The notes beneath the pieces are model-generated. The model saw only the letters and a list, made by a program, of their open reading frames with translations. It did not search any database and had not been told where the DNA came from. The translations under genes were made by a program, and so were the position numbers. 64,000 nucleotides of DNA from Brachynemurus nebulosus (taxonomy: Eukaryota; Arthropoda; Insecta; Neuroptera; Myrmeleontidae), in contig JAPWDM010000015.1 in the NCBI GenBank assembly GCA_035578155.1, forward strand, positions 2,126,001-2,190,000, read 5' to 3'. Shown here piece by piece: positions 22,647-32,840 of the stretch. The first letter of the stretch is position 1. Every line of letters begins with the position of its first letter.

Positions 22647-23323
22647 CGGATGAAAATCATAAATTTTGTTTTCGAAAATTTTAAATTTACCATATCACTT
22701 CTCAACAAAAATAAGTTGCTAATTGATGTATTATTGTTCAATGAAAATTCATTAAGTGAACCTTGTCGGGGAAAACCTGTTTCTAAACTTTCAACTTTTG
22801 TATTGAGTAGTGAAATCCGTTCATCATCTTTTGCAATTTTACTGTCTAAATCTTTTATTTTATTACAAACTTTATTTTCTAAATTTTCAAATTCATTAGC
22901 TAAAATATTTTTATTTAAATTGCAGTTAGATTGAACTGAATAGACTTCCTGTTTTAAATTTTCTTTTACATGCATTAAATCGTTACTAAGTTTTACATTT
23001 TGCACATTAACTATGTCTAAAAGTTCTTTTCTAGTATTAATAAATTCATTTCGATGTTCCTCAAATTTAGCACTAATAAAGTTACATAATTCAGACATAC
23101 CGAATTGTTGGTTTGGTACACAATTCGTTGCCTCCTGATGGTGATCGGAGATATTTTCAGCGCTGAAGCCAGAATCAGCAGATGACTGGTTTTCTAAATC
23201 GTTGCCAACCGAGTTGGATGAATTCGCATTTGCCGGAACTGCCGGGTTAACTTGAAGTGTCGATGCCATAAACTTTCGCCCAATAAATGAAAGTTCAGTT
23301 GCACATTCGACCGTTGTATCCAT
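22634..23323 (-). CDS. Gypsy B Gag: N-terminal coiled-coil part
   Basis: The frame starts MDTTVECATELSFIG. A Ser/Asn-rich region follows, then a long heptad-rich coiled coil (MHVKENLKQEVYS, FENLENKVCNKIKDLD), ending in RSDMVNLKFSK just before the capsid segment. The overlap with the capsid frame points to one frameshift in an originally single Gag. The start lies about 105 nt inside the LTR boundary. Confidence 0.7.
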   Translation of the reverse strand: MDTTVECATELSFIGRKFMASTLQVNPAVPANANSSNSVGNDLENQSSADSGFSAENISDHHQEATNCVPNQQFGMSELCNFISAKFEEHRNEFINTRKELLDIVNVQNVKLSNDLMHVKENLKQEVYSVQSNCNLNKNILANEFENLENKVCNKIKDLDSKIAKDDERISLLNTKVESLETGFPRQGSLNEFSLNNNTSISNLFLLRSDMVNLKFSKTKFMIFIRWTL

Positions 23324-23406
23324 TTTTGAATAGTTTGTAATTTTACAGTCAATATTAAAAGTTCAATATCAAGCACTTTTTTCACTGATTTTATGTTTCA
23401 CGTTAC

Positions 23407-23427
23407 TCAGTTGTTCCGAGTTGCCAT
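23407..23427 (-). other. Candidate tRNA primer-binding site of gypsy B
   Basis: Three bases inside the 5' LTR the minus strand reads TGGCAACTCGGAAC, beginning with the TGG that would pair with a tRNA CCA end. The tRNA species was not identified. Confidence 0.4.
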
Positions 23428-23429
23428 TC

Positions 23430-24055
23430 TGTAACGAATGGGGTGATGCTTGTCGTCCAGACGTTACACTTAACCGTTACTTTTAGCTGTTTGTTCCCTG
23501 TTGCGCATTATATTTATTATTGTTAAGTGGGTCTGATGGTAACGTGAAGTATATAAATAAAACGAAATGCTTCTTAATTCATTTGTAAATTTATTTAAAT
23601 ATTTGTTTACATTGTTTAGTCCTTATTTATTATTAATTTAAATTTAATTTCCAATTTTATTAACGCAGTATTTATATTTAAAATTCACATATTTTAATAT
23701 ACATTATAGAAAACTATCCATTTTATTTTATTTATGTCTGATTACCACATTCACAAAGATCTAAAATGGCAATGCCTATTCCACTTCTCAACAACCCCGT
23801 TCAAAGCGCCAAAACACGGTCGCGTCTCTTCCCTTACTCTAAAAATCTCCGGCCAATCATAATGCATAGCGACGTCACCTGATGTGACATCACATTAAAC
23901 CATCTTAAAAAGGGATCAACACACCAGTGTATTGCAAATTGCCTAAGTCATACAATAATTTCGTGCAAAACATAAGATGTTGTTTTTATATTATGTACAA
24001 CACACTGGCGTAATGTCAACTTACATATAATAGCAGTCCCATCTCACTGGTCACA
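23430..24055 (-). repeat. 5' LTR of gypsy B
   Basis: It has the same TGTAAC..GTCACA ends as the left copy. The gag start lies about 105 nt from its inner edge and a primer-binding-site candidate abuts it, so this is the 5' LTR of the minus-strand element. Confidence 0.85.
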
Positions 24056-24066
24056 ATATAAACACC
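24056..24066 (+). promoter_or_regulatory. TATA box split by the retrotransposon insertion
   Basis: ATATAAACACC follows the LTR and GAAATTATATAT precedes the left LTR at 5215. Together they make one long TATA element 120 nt upstream of the gene at 24183, matching the arrangement at 4078. Confidence 0.5.
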
Positions 24067-24182
24067 TTAAGAAACAGGCTTTGTCACAATAACGTTGATA
24101 GTTACGTTTTTTAACGAGACAACTTACGTGTAAATTTTTATTTATTATTTTTTTTTTTCTGAAAAGTTTTTTTTAATTAAAA

Positions 24183-24660
24183 TGAATAATTTGCGGGGTC
24201 AGTTTTTGTGGATGTCCAGGGATTCAGAGGACGAGAGGGCGAATTCATACTGAAAGAATTCGCCATGGTTAAGGATTAGGCGATACTGCACATGGTGTTA
24301 AAACCGCCGTACGACTGGGAAATTTTGCCCACCAAATACAAAAACGCAAATTTATATATAAGCAGAAATGTGCACCAGTTATATTGGCAAGAGGGATATG
24401 TGTGCTATAATGAGGGAATTGAGAAAATTCAAGAAATTATAGAGGACAATTTGGGTGTTGGAGACGCAGTAATAATGAAGGGGGATGAGAAGGCAAAGTG
24501 AGTGAAACAAGTTTTCAAGTGCAATGTAATAAACTTAGAAACTGTAACAAAAGAAAAATTAGAGGACAAGAGTGAAAAGACTTGCATTTATCATAAGTAT
24601 AGTATAAATAAAAGATGTGCAGTGAAAAACGCTTTAATTTATAAAAAAAAAACAATAGAT
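24183..24660 (+). pseudogene. DnaQ-like exonuclease-type virus-associated gene, degenerate
   Basis: The first frame starts MNNLRGQFLWM but coding similarity is best in the frame reading FVDVQGFRGREGEF, ILKEFAMVKD. After frameshifts it continues as LKPPYDWEILPTKYKNANL and NVHQLYWQEGYV (24292-24501), then FKCNVINLETV and TCIYHKYSINKRCAVKNAL to about 24660. From memory, this order (D-x-Q-G-F, K-P-P, a C-x-x-H/C-A-x-x-N tail) recurs in unnamed arthropod ORFs near virus-like elements. The D-x-Q start resembles the first acid of DEDD 3'-5' exonucleases. Function is inferred, not shown. At least two frameshifts make it a pseudogene. Confidence 0.5.
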
Positions 24661-26034
24661 AGTTTGTAACTCTGTAGTTTGTAATAGTGTAAATATTTTT
24701 TTAAATTTTTTTGTAAATATTTTCTATAATTGTAAATAATTTATTTAGTAATAATTTTATGTATAAGTTTTTTCAATTTATTTTTTATACGTATATTTTA
24801 TAATTTTAGTTTAGAAATATAAATGTATTTAAGTATCTAATTATGTAAGAATAAGTATGTAAATAAAACAGTTTTTTACTATATAAACATCTTTCTTATT
24901 TTTTCTTGTACCTATTCAATTACAGGTTAATAACCAAACGAGACAAACAGTTATGTGTACAAAAAAACACATTTTTTTACGTACGCATACATAACAAAAA
25001 CCAGTTTTAAAACGTAAGAATCCACACACAAAAAAATACTCATTCATTTTTATAAACGACCTAGAGAAAAGATCATTGAAGATATACAACTACAAAAAAA
25101 ATTTCACTTTCGTTCAAACCCAAGATTAAACAAGGTCGTTAAACATAAACAATTAAAAAAGTTCGTTTTCACTCAAATGCAAAAATTGGGTGTCAAAAAA
25201 CTGGATGAACTTGTGGTGTGGGTGGGAGCGGACTAGGTCAATATAGATTAGCGGATTAATGGGACAATATGGGTCAATGGCTAGGGGTCAATAAATCCAT
25301 TAGTGCTCGAATCTGCATAGTCTTACTACTAATATGCTAACACTGAAACACAAACACTTAACACACATACAGATCCAGATTCGTCTGATGAAGAGGGACG
25401 GTCGACCAATTGCCGCACTGTCACTGTTACCGCTCTGGTGCACAATCCTCCTCAACTCAATAACACACAAGGTCCGTCAACCTCTGTACCAACGCGCAAT
25501 TCCAGGAACACCCGATCTTAATGAGCAATTTGATGAACCAGAACACATTTACACCAAGAAACGTGAAATAGAACGACACATCCACACACATACACAAACA
25601 CACACACACAAACACAAACAGTCCTTTCCCTTCCCTCTGTCCCTAATCCTACCTATCCTCTGAGGACACGAAAACGAACCAGGCTATCACAGCCGTCTGT
25701 CATTGAGCCAACATCTACGCTCCCACGAAAGTCTCGTCGTACGACCCAGTGTACCCTAAAATAGACGCATAACACCTCGTTTCAAGCAACAGCAACAACG
25801 ATATAAGGAGTAATGTGATAGTCCGTGAATGTACTACGGTACTTTTACGGATTTGTTTGGCACATTACCCTTCCACAGAGCCTAATACCTTGCATAATAT
25901 TATAGGTATAGGTGAATGTTACCCAGTACTGTCCTACTGAGTAGTGAGCGCCAGGTTGGCGTAAAAGTCTATAATAATACTGTATTTAAACTATAATATA
26001 CATAGTTGTTACAGGAAGATTGGTACGATTGGTA
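24661..26034. other. Spacer with an unexplained GC-richer segment
   Basis: 24661-25200 is AT-rich and empty. 25200-25790 is richer in GC, contains ACACACA runs (25576-25620), and has a plus-strand reading DPDSSDEEGRSTNC, then TQGPSTSVPTRNSR, resembling the acidic Ser-rich region of an unknown protein. No ATG-led gene or domain could be defined. 25790-26034 is empty. Confidence 0.35.
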
Positions 26035-26038
26035 CATA

Positions 26039-26662
26039 TGTCGTGTCACGGAATTTTCCCTTGAACGCACAATGGGGTTCAGCTTCGTTCACCAGTGGTT
26101 CCACCAGAAAGTACGAACAATTAGTTGATAGGATCGCCAGTTGGTCTTTGTTACGTAAATACCAACAGAAAGCGCAATTGTAGTCACTGCTTGTAATATC
26201 TTGAAGATAACACTAATTCTAATTTTGTTTTATAAAACTTATTTTATTACACAACTGAAATTGACTAATTTTTGGTCTTTTAGAATAAAAGAATTATTTA
26301 ATTCTGAACAATTACTTTATTAAAAATCACTTAATCAAAGATTCGTCTTTACATTTCAAAATTCTATTTTACAATATTCTATATCTGAAAATAATTGATT
26401 CTTTTTATACAAAAATTCTAATACAAGAAATGTAATAATATAAATATTTTTGAGGGTGGAACAATGGGTCCGACAGAGTGGTATGAGCCGTTGGATGTTG
26501 ATAAGATTTGGTGTTTTCGCGCCGTTGTGCTAAAACACTGCAGCTGTTGAAATATTTGTCCATCCTGATGCATATGATTTTGTTGGCAGGATAGCGATAG
26601 CGAGCGTTATCGACAGGATGTAGATACGCGAGTGTTGATGGATCTTTATCGTATCGGTGGGT
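26039..26662 (-). repeat. 3' LTR of gypsy C, lacking its first bases
   Basis: It starts TGTCGTGTCACGG on the plus strand and matches the right LTR up to GGTGGGT. It lacks the final ACCACA and a short duplicated segment (GTAGATTCGCG). Confidence 0.8.
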
Positions 26663-26669
26663 CGTATTC

Positions 26670-28238
26670 TCAATACATATAGTCGTATTCTTCTAATTTT
26701 AATCGCCATCGGATCAATCTAGAAGACGGATCTTTATTATTCATAAGCCATTCGAGGGCTTTATGATCGGTGCGTATTAGGAATTTTTGACCGTATAGGT
26801 ACGGCCTAAAATTTTTAACAGACTCTACTATAGCAAGCAGTTCGCGTTCAGTCGTTGTATAATTTTGTTCGGCTGAATTCAGGGTGCGTGAGTAAAAACT
26901 AATTGGTAAGTCAATCGTGTTATCGTCATTCATTTGACTCAATATAGAGCCTATTCCCGGGTTCGAGGCATCAGTACCCAGTATGAGCATTTTATTAAAA
27001 TCCGGGTACTGTAGGATTGGTTTTTCGATTAATGCGTTTTTAAGAGAATTAAATGAATTTGAACAACTTTCTGTCCATTCAAATTTTTTATCTTTTTTCA
27101 ATAAATTAGTAAGTGGTTTGGCTTTTTCTGAAAAATTTTTGATAAATTTTCGATAATAGCCAACTAACCCAAGGAACGATTGTACGTCTCTTGCATTTTT
27201 GGGAATTTTTAAATTTTGTATTGTTTGCACCTTTCTAGGATTAGGGCGCAAGCCTTGTGAACTTATGACGTGGCCAAGGTACTCAATACTGTCGTGTAAA
27301 AATTCACATTTATCAATTTGTAATTTTAAGTTATGATTTTTTAAACAATTAAATACTTTTTGTAAACGTTCATTATGTTGTTGAATAGTTGAACCAAAAA
27401 CTACTATATCGTCAAGGTAGACGAAACAGTCAACGTATAGTATGTCTTTGAGAACAATATTCATTAGACGCTGGAAAGTAGCTGGAGCATTTTTTAATCC
27501 AAATGGCATACGTATATTTTCGTAATGACCACGAGGTATTGTAAATGCTGTTTTATGACGATCTTTCGGATCGATAAGTATCTGGTGAAAACCTGAAGCC
27601 AGGTCGAGTGTGCTAAAGTATTTAGCATTACTCAAATGAAAAAGTATGTCTTCTATATTAGGTAATGGATGCTTATCTTCGATTGAGATGTTATTCAATC
27701 GTCTATAATCGGTAACAATTCGCCACTTTTGCTTACCACTGGCGTCTAATTTCTTTGGGACCACCCAAATAGGTGCACTATAGGGTGAATTGTATTCTTT
27801 AATTATTCCGTTATCAAGCATTTCTTTTATTTGGTTTTTGACTTCGATTTCATGAATTTTAGGGAACCTGTAGTTTTTCACGTATATAGGTGTAGGATTG
27901 ATTACCTTAATTTCATGCATTAATGTATTCGTATGTGTTAATTTTTCGGTTGTTGAATGGAATAAATCTATATTATTTTTGCATAAATTTATTAATTCAT
28001 TTTTTTCTTGAACATTATTTAAATGATCAAGTCGAATATTTTCAAGTGTTTGACTACTTTTATTATTTGATATATTTAAAATATTATTTTTCTTAAAAGT
28101 AATGGATGACGGATTTGTTTTAATGGTTGCGCCATAATGAGTTAAAAAGTCGATTCCTAAGACTCCATGATGTGGTGTATTCATAATTAAAGTATTGATT
28201 ACTTGAAAATCGTAAGGAAATAAATTACCATCGGGCAT
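26670..28238 (-). CDS. Gypsy C Pol: protease C-terminus, RT, RNase H
   Basis: The open frame of 522 codons begins MPDGNLFPYDFQV and continues from the protease segment. HGVLGIDFLTHYG is the protease flap-distal ILG motif. RT is complete: IKEYNSPYSAPIWVVPKK, FSTLDLASGFHQI, MPFGLKNAPATFQ, and an intact catalytic YLDD (VYLDDIVVFG). RNase H has LGTDASNPGIG, TTERELLAIVES and RTDHKALEW, and ends at the deletion junction (LEEYDYMY). This is the best preserved RT in the window. Confidence 0.93.
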   Translation of the reverse strand: MPDGNLFPYDFQVINTLIMNTPHHGVLGIDFLTHYGATIKTNPSSITFKKNNILNISNNKSSQTLENIRLDHLNNVQEKNELINLCKNNIDLFHSTTEKLTHTNTLMHEIKVINPTPIYVKNYRFPKIHEIEVKNQIKEMLDNGIIKEYNSPYSAPIWVVPKKLDASGKQKWRIVTDYRRLNNISIEDKHPLPNIEDILFHLSNAKYFSTLDLASGFHQILIDPKDRHKTAFTIPRGHYENIRMPFGLKNAPATFQRLMNIVLKDILYVDCFVYLDDIVVFGSTIQQHNERLQKVFNCLKNHNLKLQIDKCEFLHDSIEYLGHVISSQGLRPNPRKVQTIQNLKIPKNARDVQSFLGLVGYYRKFIKNFSEKAKPLTNLLKKDKKFEWTESCSNSFNSLKNALIEKPILQYPDFNKMLILGTDASNPGIGSILSQMNDDNTIDLPISFYSRTLNSAEQNYTTTERELLAIVESVKNFRPYLYGQKFLIRTDHKALEWLMNNKDPSSRLIRWRLKLEEYDYMY

Positions 28239-28530
28239 TGATAAATTTAATTTAATTGGCCCTAATGTTTCTTTATATTCGGTTTCTGTACCACGTATTA
28301 TAACCTTGTTTTTAATATTAAATTGTTTTGGTATGAGTTTTTCATCGTGTACTAGCGATATACTTGCACCAGTATCGATTAAAAATGTAATTTGTTTATC
28401 ATTTGATTCAGGGCAATTAAATGTTAATTTTTTAGTATTTGAGGTAGTTAAAGCAGATACTCTATGGATGCTGAGTACATTGTATTGTATGTTACTTCGT
28501 TTGAAGAGCCTGCTTGATTGATCGATTGCT
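28239..28530 (-). pseudogene. Gypsy C protease N-terminus
   Basis: The minus strand reads TFLIDTGASISLVH, with the DTG catalytic triad, and then leads into the Pol frame at 28238. Confidence 0.75.
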
Positions 28531-28800
28531 CGGCTCCGGCAGCAATCGATGGATTGTAGTTTAAATGCTCACTATTATTATTTCTAAAAGGAGGAGGTGC
28601 GTTATTTTGAAATGACTGTGCATACTTCTTTTTTCGACATTCTGCTTCGATATGTCCTTTATATTTGCAATAATTACAAATTTTTTGATTTTGATTTAAA
28701 TTATCTGAATTATTTTCAACGCGAGTTTTATTCGTGCAATTGCGAGTATTATGTGTTTTTGTCCTACAATTTTTGCAATATTTACCATTTTAATTGCTAC
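28531..28800 (-). pseudogene. Gypsy C nucleocapsid with two CCHC zinc knuckles
   Basis: Two C-x2-C-x4-H-x4-C boxes are visible: CKNCRTKTHNTRNC near 28745-28790 and CNYCKYKGHIEAEC near 28630-28680. An Asn/Pro-rich linker follows toward the protease. They bind the genomic RNA in this family. Confidence 0.8.
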
Positions 28801-29533
28801 TATTATTGTGAAGAGTTCTATTAGTATTTTGAGTTCTAATAAAACTTTCTTCTTCTAATGCTTCTTTTAAAGCGTCATTTAATGTTCGTAATTTTGGACA
28901 AGTTAAGTGTAAACGCTGGGATATTTGAGGAATACATCCCGTTATGAATCTATTACAAAATGATTCTTCTATGATAGGAACTAACATATATTGAGATTGC
29001 GTATGCTCGTATCGGAGGTTTGACATTCGCTCCATTTTTAATTTATTAATTCGCGTATAAAATGATATTATATCTTCACTAGATTTTTGCGACATTGTTA
29101 CGAATTCATTTTCTATATGTATTGTTGTCCGTCACGGACTATGAAATGTGTGAATGATTTCGCGTGAAGATTCATACGTTAGGTCTTTCGATATTAACTG
29201 AATCCCTAAGTCGTACGGTAATTGGTTAGCTACAAATCTTATGATTTCTACTTCTTAACTGGGCGCATAATTAACTGTATTATGTACGCGTCTTAGAAAA
29301 TCTAAAGCACCGTTAGGTGTGTTATCAAATTTTCCTATCCAGTCCCTAAAGTTTAAAGGTTTGTAACCACAAAAATCATTTTCACTAATTAAATCTTCAT
29401 TACGATTTAAATTGTTTACAAATTCTTTGATTTGACTGAGTTGCTCAGGAGAAAACTTAGAAAAGTCTATAACCGTTGAACTATTAATCGAGCTGTTTGT
29501 TGAGCTACTTGGTTGTTGGTCGTCTAGTGGCAT
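28790..29533 (-). pseudogene. Gypsy C Gag, matrix/capsid region
   Basis: The N-terminal frame at 29255-29533 starts MPLDDQQPSSSTNSS and includes FNLNRNEDLISENDF-like helices ending at NYAPS. A stop near 29255 precedes a second frame at 28790-29095 (ISFYTRINKLKMER, ALEEESFIRTQN). The sequence between reads as Gag with one nonsense codon. The gene is therefore defective. Confidence 0.75.
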
Positions 29534-29718
29534 TTTACTTTGAAATGATATAAGTGGTAGGTAAAAAGGAAGGTTTTGTAAGTATGTTGTTAGAATTAAA
29601 TAATCTTTGAGGAATCAATTAAAATAACCGTAAATCGAACAAATCAAAAATACCGAAATTTAAAGACTTACTTGGATTGAGTTTTCTCTAATTTATTCAG
29701 ACCATTTGTATTGGCTCA

Positions 29719-29821
29719 GCATGGAGTTGCGTATTGTTGTCCAACGTGGCTCGTCCAGATGATTTCCAGTTAGCGTGGAGTTGCGTATTGTTGTCCAACG
29801 TGGCTCGTCCAGTTGATTACC
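29719..29821. repeat. Two tandem copies of a ~57-bp leader repeat
   Basis: The motif TGGAGTTGCGTATTGTTGTC followed by CAACGTGGCTCGTCCAG occurs at about 29722 and 29778, between the 5' LTR and gag of element C. Confidence 0.8.
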
Positions 29822-29898
29822 AAAATTTTTCCAGTCTTCGTTATGTGGGTTCAGAAGATTCTTCTTTTTTCTTATCCTGGCAGGATCGCCACTTTTTG

Positions 29899-30541
29899 TG
29901 TCGTGTCACGGAATTTTCCCTTGAACACACAATGGGGTTCAGCTTCGTTCACCAGTGGTTCCACCAGAGAGTACGAACAATTAGTTGATAGGATCGCCAG
30001 TTGGTCTTTGTTACGTAAATGCCAACAGAAACCGTAATTGTAGTCACTGCTTGTAATATCTTGAAGATAACACTGACTTTAATTTTGTTTTATAAAACTT
30101 ATTTTATTACACAACTGAAATTGACTGATTTTTGGTCTTTTAGAATAAAAGAATTATTTAATCCTGAACAATTACTTTATTAAAAATCACTTAATCAAAG
30201 ATTCGTCTTTACATTTCAAAATTCTATTTTACAAGATTCTATATCTGAAAATAATTGATTCTTTTTATACAAAAATTCTAATACAAAAAATGTAATAATA
30301 TAAATAATTTTGAGGATGGAACAATGGGTCCGACAGAGTGGTGTGAGCCGTTGGATGTTGATAAGATTTGGTGTTTTCGCGCCGTTGTGCTAAAACACTG
30401 CAGCTGTTGAAATATTTGTCCATCCTGATGCGTATGATTTTGTTGACAGGATAGCGATAGCGAGCGTTATCGACAGGATGTAGATACGCGAGTGTGGACA
30501 GGATGTAGATTCGCGATGGATATGTATCGGTGGGTACCACA
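29899..30541 (-). repeat. 5' LTR of gypsy C
   Basis: It runs from TGTCGTGTCACGG to GGTGGGTACCACA on the plus strand and is a near match of the left copy. A candidate primer-binding site, TGGCGATCCTGCC on the minus strand, lies five bases inside. Confidence 0.85.
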
Positions 30542-30957
30542 CATATATAAGTAATAATAATAACTATATAATATATACATACATACCTAATTATGTATAT
30601 ACATATACACCCACATATACACACATGTACACATTTATTCATACATCCGCTCACCCACATATACATACCCATTCATATATATAGACATACATACACATCC
30701 ACACATACATATACATACAATATATATACTTATAAATAGTAAATAGTGTAATATATAAGTAATAATATAAATAACAGTTTTAACATAAATATGTAATTCT
30801 TGTCTTACATTCAATTCTTATCTTACAAAATTATGTAGAAAACTATAAATTTAAAACACAAAAACAAGTAATAATCGAATAATAATAATCTCAATTAGAC
30901 ATACTCCATACTGTACGTTCTTTATTTGTTCGCCATAAGATCAAAAAAGAAGAGAAA
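30542..30957. other. Simple-sequence spacer and LINE 3' tail
   Basis: 30542-30780 is composed of short ATACATA, CACATA and TATA runs. 30780-30957 is AT-rich and probably holds the 3' untranslated end of the LINE. No gene is seen. Confidence 0.5.
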
Positions 30958-31792
30958 TTACTCATTTAGTATGAATGATCTGGTGCATAGTAAAGTTTTA
31001 ACATAGTTATAGATTAATTTTAACTTCGGTACGGTTGCATTACAAAATAGATCCGGCAGATTTCTAATGCTTTCTTGTCTATTAGATAGTTTAGTAAGAA
31101 ATTCGTTACGTATAAAATTGTATTGTGGACATATAAAAATTAAGTGTTGTAGGTTTTCATTTACTCCTAAACTACAGAGGGCACAAATACTTTCAGTGTG
31201 AATTATATATACATGCTTATTAAGCACTATACGAATAAGATGTTTACCAGATGTGCGTAACTGCATAAAAAGACGGCTGTAACTAATCAGACATGTAAAT
31301 GTTAAGTATTTTTGTACTTCTTCACTAAGTGGAAGATTTTGATACAACAGACTATAGCTAGAGTTAGACACTCTCAGCATATCATCGTCAAGAAGCTGTT
31401 TAGAGTAAGCGTTAATGATAGAATTTATTTCCGACATACTAATACGTTCTGTTTGCCATAATTCTTCATAGTTTATTGAAAGCACAACTATTTAACTGTT
31501 TTACCCAGTTATATTTAGACGGTGTTAAACCATCCGCTATTGCAATATTTTTTAAACGATTATAACATAATTTTGGTAATCTATCATCGGACATGCTTTG
31601 TAAGGATTTCCACCAGCATAGGGTAAGATAGATAGCATTTAAACTTATTTTTCTACGACCGACTTCTAGTCGGATGATGTACCCAGGTGTATTTTTTGGC
31701 AACTGTAAGGGGTATTTAAAGAAATTTACCTGGACTTTTTCAATCTCCTCAAGATATCGCAAGCACCAAATAGGCGCAGCATATAAAAGTGA
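30958..31792 (-). pseudogene. LINE ORF2, C-terminal domain with zinc finger
   Basis: The segment at 30958-31485 ends in ILNE and contains CALCSLGVNENLQHLIFICP, a C-x2-C..H..C finger found at the end of many insect LINE reverse transcriptases. The segment at 31466-31762 reads IRLEVGRRKISLNAIY and LCWWKSLQSMSDDRLP. One frame change near 31470 joins them. A stop near 31765-31790 separates them from the RT. Confidence 0.8.
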
Positions 31793-32330
31793 TCAAATTA
31801 TAACAGAATCAAGTAGGCGTGTTCTAGCTTCCCATGAGAGGCAACCTGAATTAGCTAATGTAGAGATTACTCCATTGATAGATAAACGAGCTTTGTTTAT
31901 ATAAGTTTTCATGGTTTCAAAGAATAGTGCGGAGCTCACAAAAGGTGTACCCAAGTACATAGATCTGTTTGTAACTTCTAACTGTGAATCTCCGTATCTA
32001 AATGTTTCACAACTCCTCCTTTTACCTCCCCTTTTAAAAATCATCACCTTTGTTTTTTCTAAATTGATTTTTAAGTCATTTAAATGTGAATACTCATACA
32101 GTATCTTTAATTTTTTATTAATATCACCGTATGAATCCCCAAGTATCACTAAATCATCCGCATACAACAGCAGTAGCGCGTCATTTTTACCGTCAATATT
32201 TATGCCAATAGCTCCCCTTTCTTTGAAAAATGTTTCAATATCATTAATAAATATTGAAAACAACCAAGCGCTTAATGGTTCCCCTTGCATCACACCTTTT
32301 GTAACCTTAATTTTATTACTAAATTTATTA
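31793..32330 (-). pseudogene. LINE ORF2 reverse transcriptase core
   Basis: QGEPLSAWLFSIFINDI is RT block 4 and LLLLYADDLVILG is the catalytic YADD box. DLKINLEKTKVMIFKRGG and MYLGTPF follow. The frame is open from 31793 to 32293. Target-primed reverse transcription is the known mechanism. The clade could not be fixed; a CR1/Jockey/R1-type element is likely. Confidence 0.88.
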
Positions 32331-32840
32331 TTTACTTTTATTCAAAGACACTCGGATTTATATTTATTATTCAAACACACTCGGATTTCTTCTACAGAAA
32401 TTGGGGTGTAAAACTCTTAAAATTGTACAATCTAACTCCATAGTGTTGCTATATATTTGAGTGTAAAAGTTTTCCCAGGCTTCAACTGTTAAAAAGTTAT
32501 TTTTTGTATTGGCTCGACCGCGGAATTTATTTAGAGTTTGCCAAAACGTAGCAGAGTCCTTAACATTTGAGATCTTTTGTACAATATCATTTTTGTATTG
32601 TTTTTTCTTATCTTTTAAAAGTTTTATGTAGTTTTTCTTTTCCAATAAATAAATGTCACAGTTTGATTGTTCAAAATTCTTGCGGCTGCACTTTTTCTTA
32701 ACACGCATTTTAGCATTTTTGCAATCTGAATCGAACCATGAATTTTTCATAAAGCACTTTACATGAGATTTTGAAGGATTAAAATCATAATACATTTGCA
32801 AAACGTTACATACCTCATCAATTGCAGAAATAAAATTATA
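32331..32840 (-). pseudogene. LINE ORF2 linker before RT
   Basis: NSWFDSDCKNAKMRVKKK is the W-F-D-x-x-C linker motif that follows the endonuclease in many LINEs, and FWQTLNKFRGR is also typical. It ends at the pogo insertion point. RT motifs 1-3 are missing between here and 32293, so this part has a deletion. Confidence 0.8.

Larger units (their letters stand above)
5216..24055 (-). mobile_element. Gypsy element B with nested insertions (18.8 kb)
   Basis: Two copies of the same LTR, about 98% identical by eye, bound this span. The four bases before the left copy (5212-5215) and after the right copy (24056-24059) are both ATAT, as expected for an integrase-made target duplication. Coding parts of B occupy 18223-23323 on the minus strand. 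The left part of the interior is occupied by a second gypsy element (A) and a hAT transposon. A caveat is that no polypurine tract borders the left LTR: only 9 bases separate it from the LTR of element A. The left copy could therefore be a separate solo LTR. Confidence 0.6.
26039..30541 (-). mobile_element. Gypsy element C, integrase-less deletion derivative
   Basis: LTRs at 26039-26662 and 29899-30541 flank gag, zinc knuckles, protease, RT and RNase H on the minus strand. CATA is present at 26035-26038 and 30542-30545 as a 4-bp duplication. Similarity stops in RNase H at 26670 and passes straight into the left LTR. Integrase, polypurine tract and the first bases of the 3' LTR were therefore lost in one deletion after insertion. 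Confidence 0.88.

Noticed and set aside
25334..25663. 109-codon plus-strand ORF with repeated His/Thr
   Set aside because: It is largely a CACACA-type repeat and a second frame looks equally protein-like, so no gene could be assigned.
30265..30672. 135-codon minus-strand ORF rich in Cys and Ile
   Set aside because: It spans the end of the gypsy C LTR and a simple ATACATA-type repeat.
31911..32411. 166-codon plus-strand ORF
   Set aside because: It lies opposite the LINE reverse transcriptase with its YADD box and shows no motif of its own.
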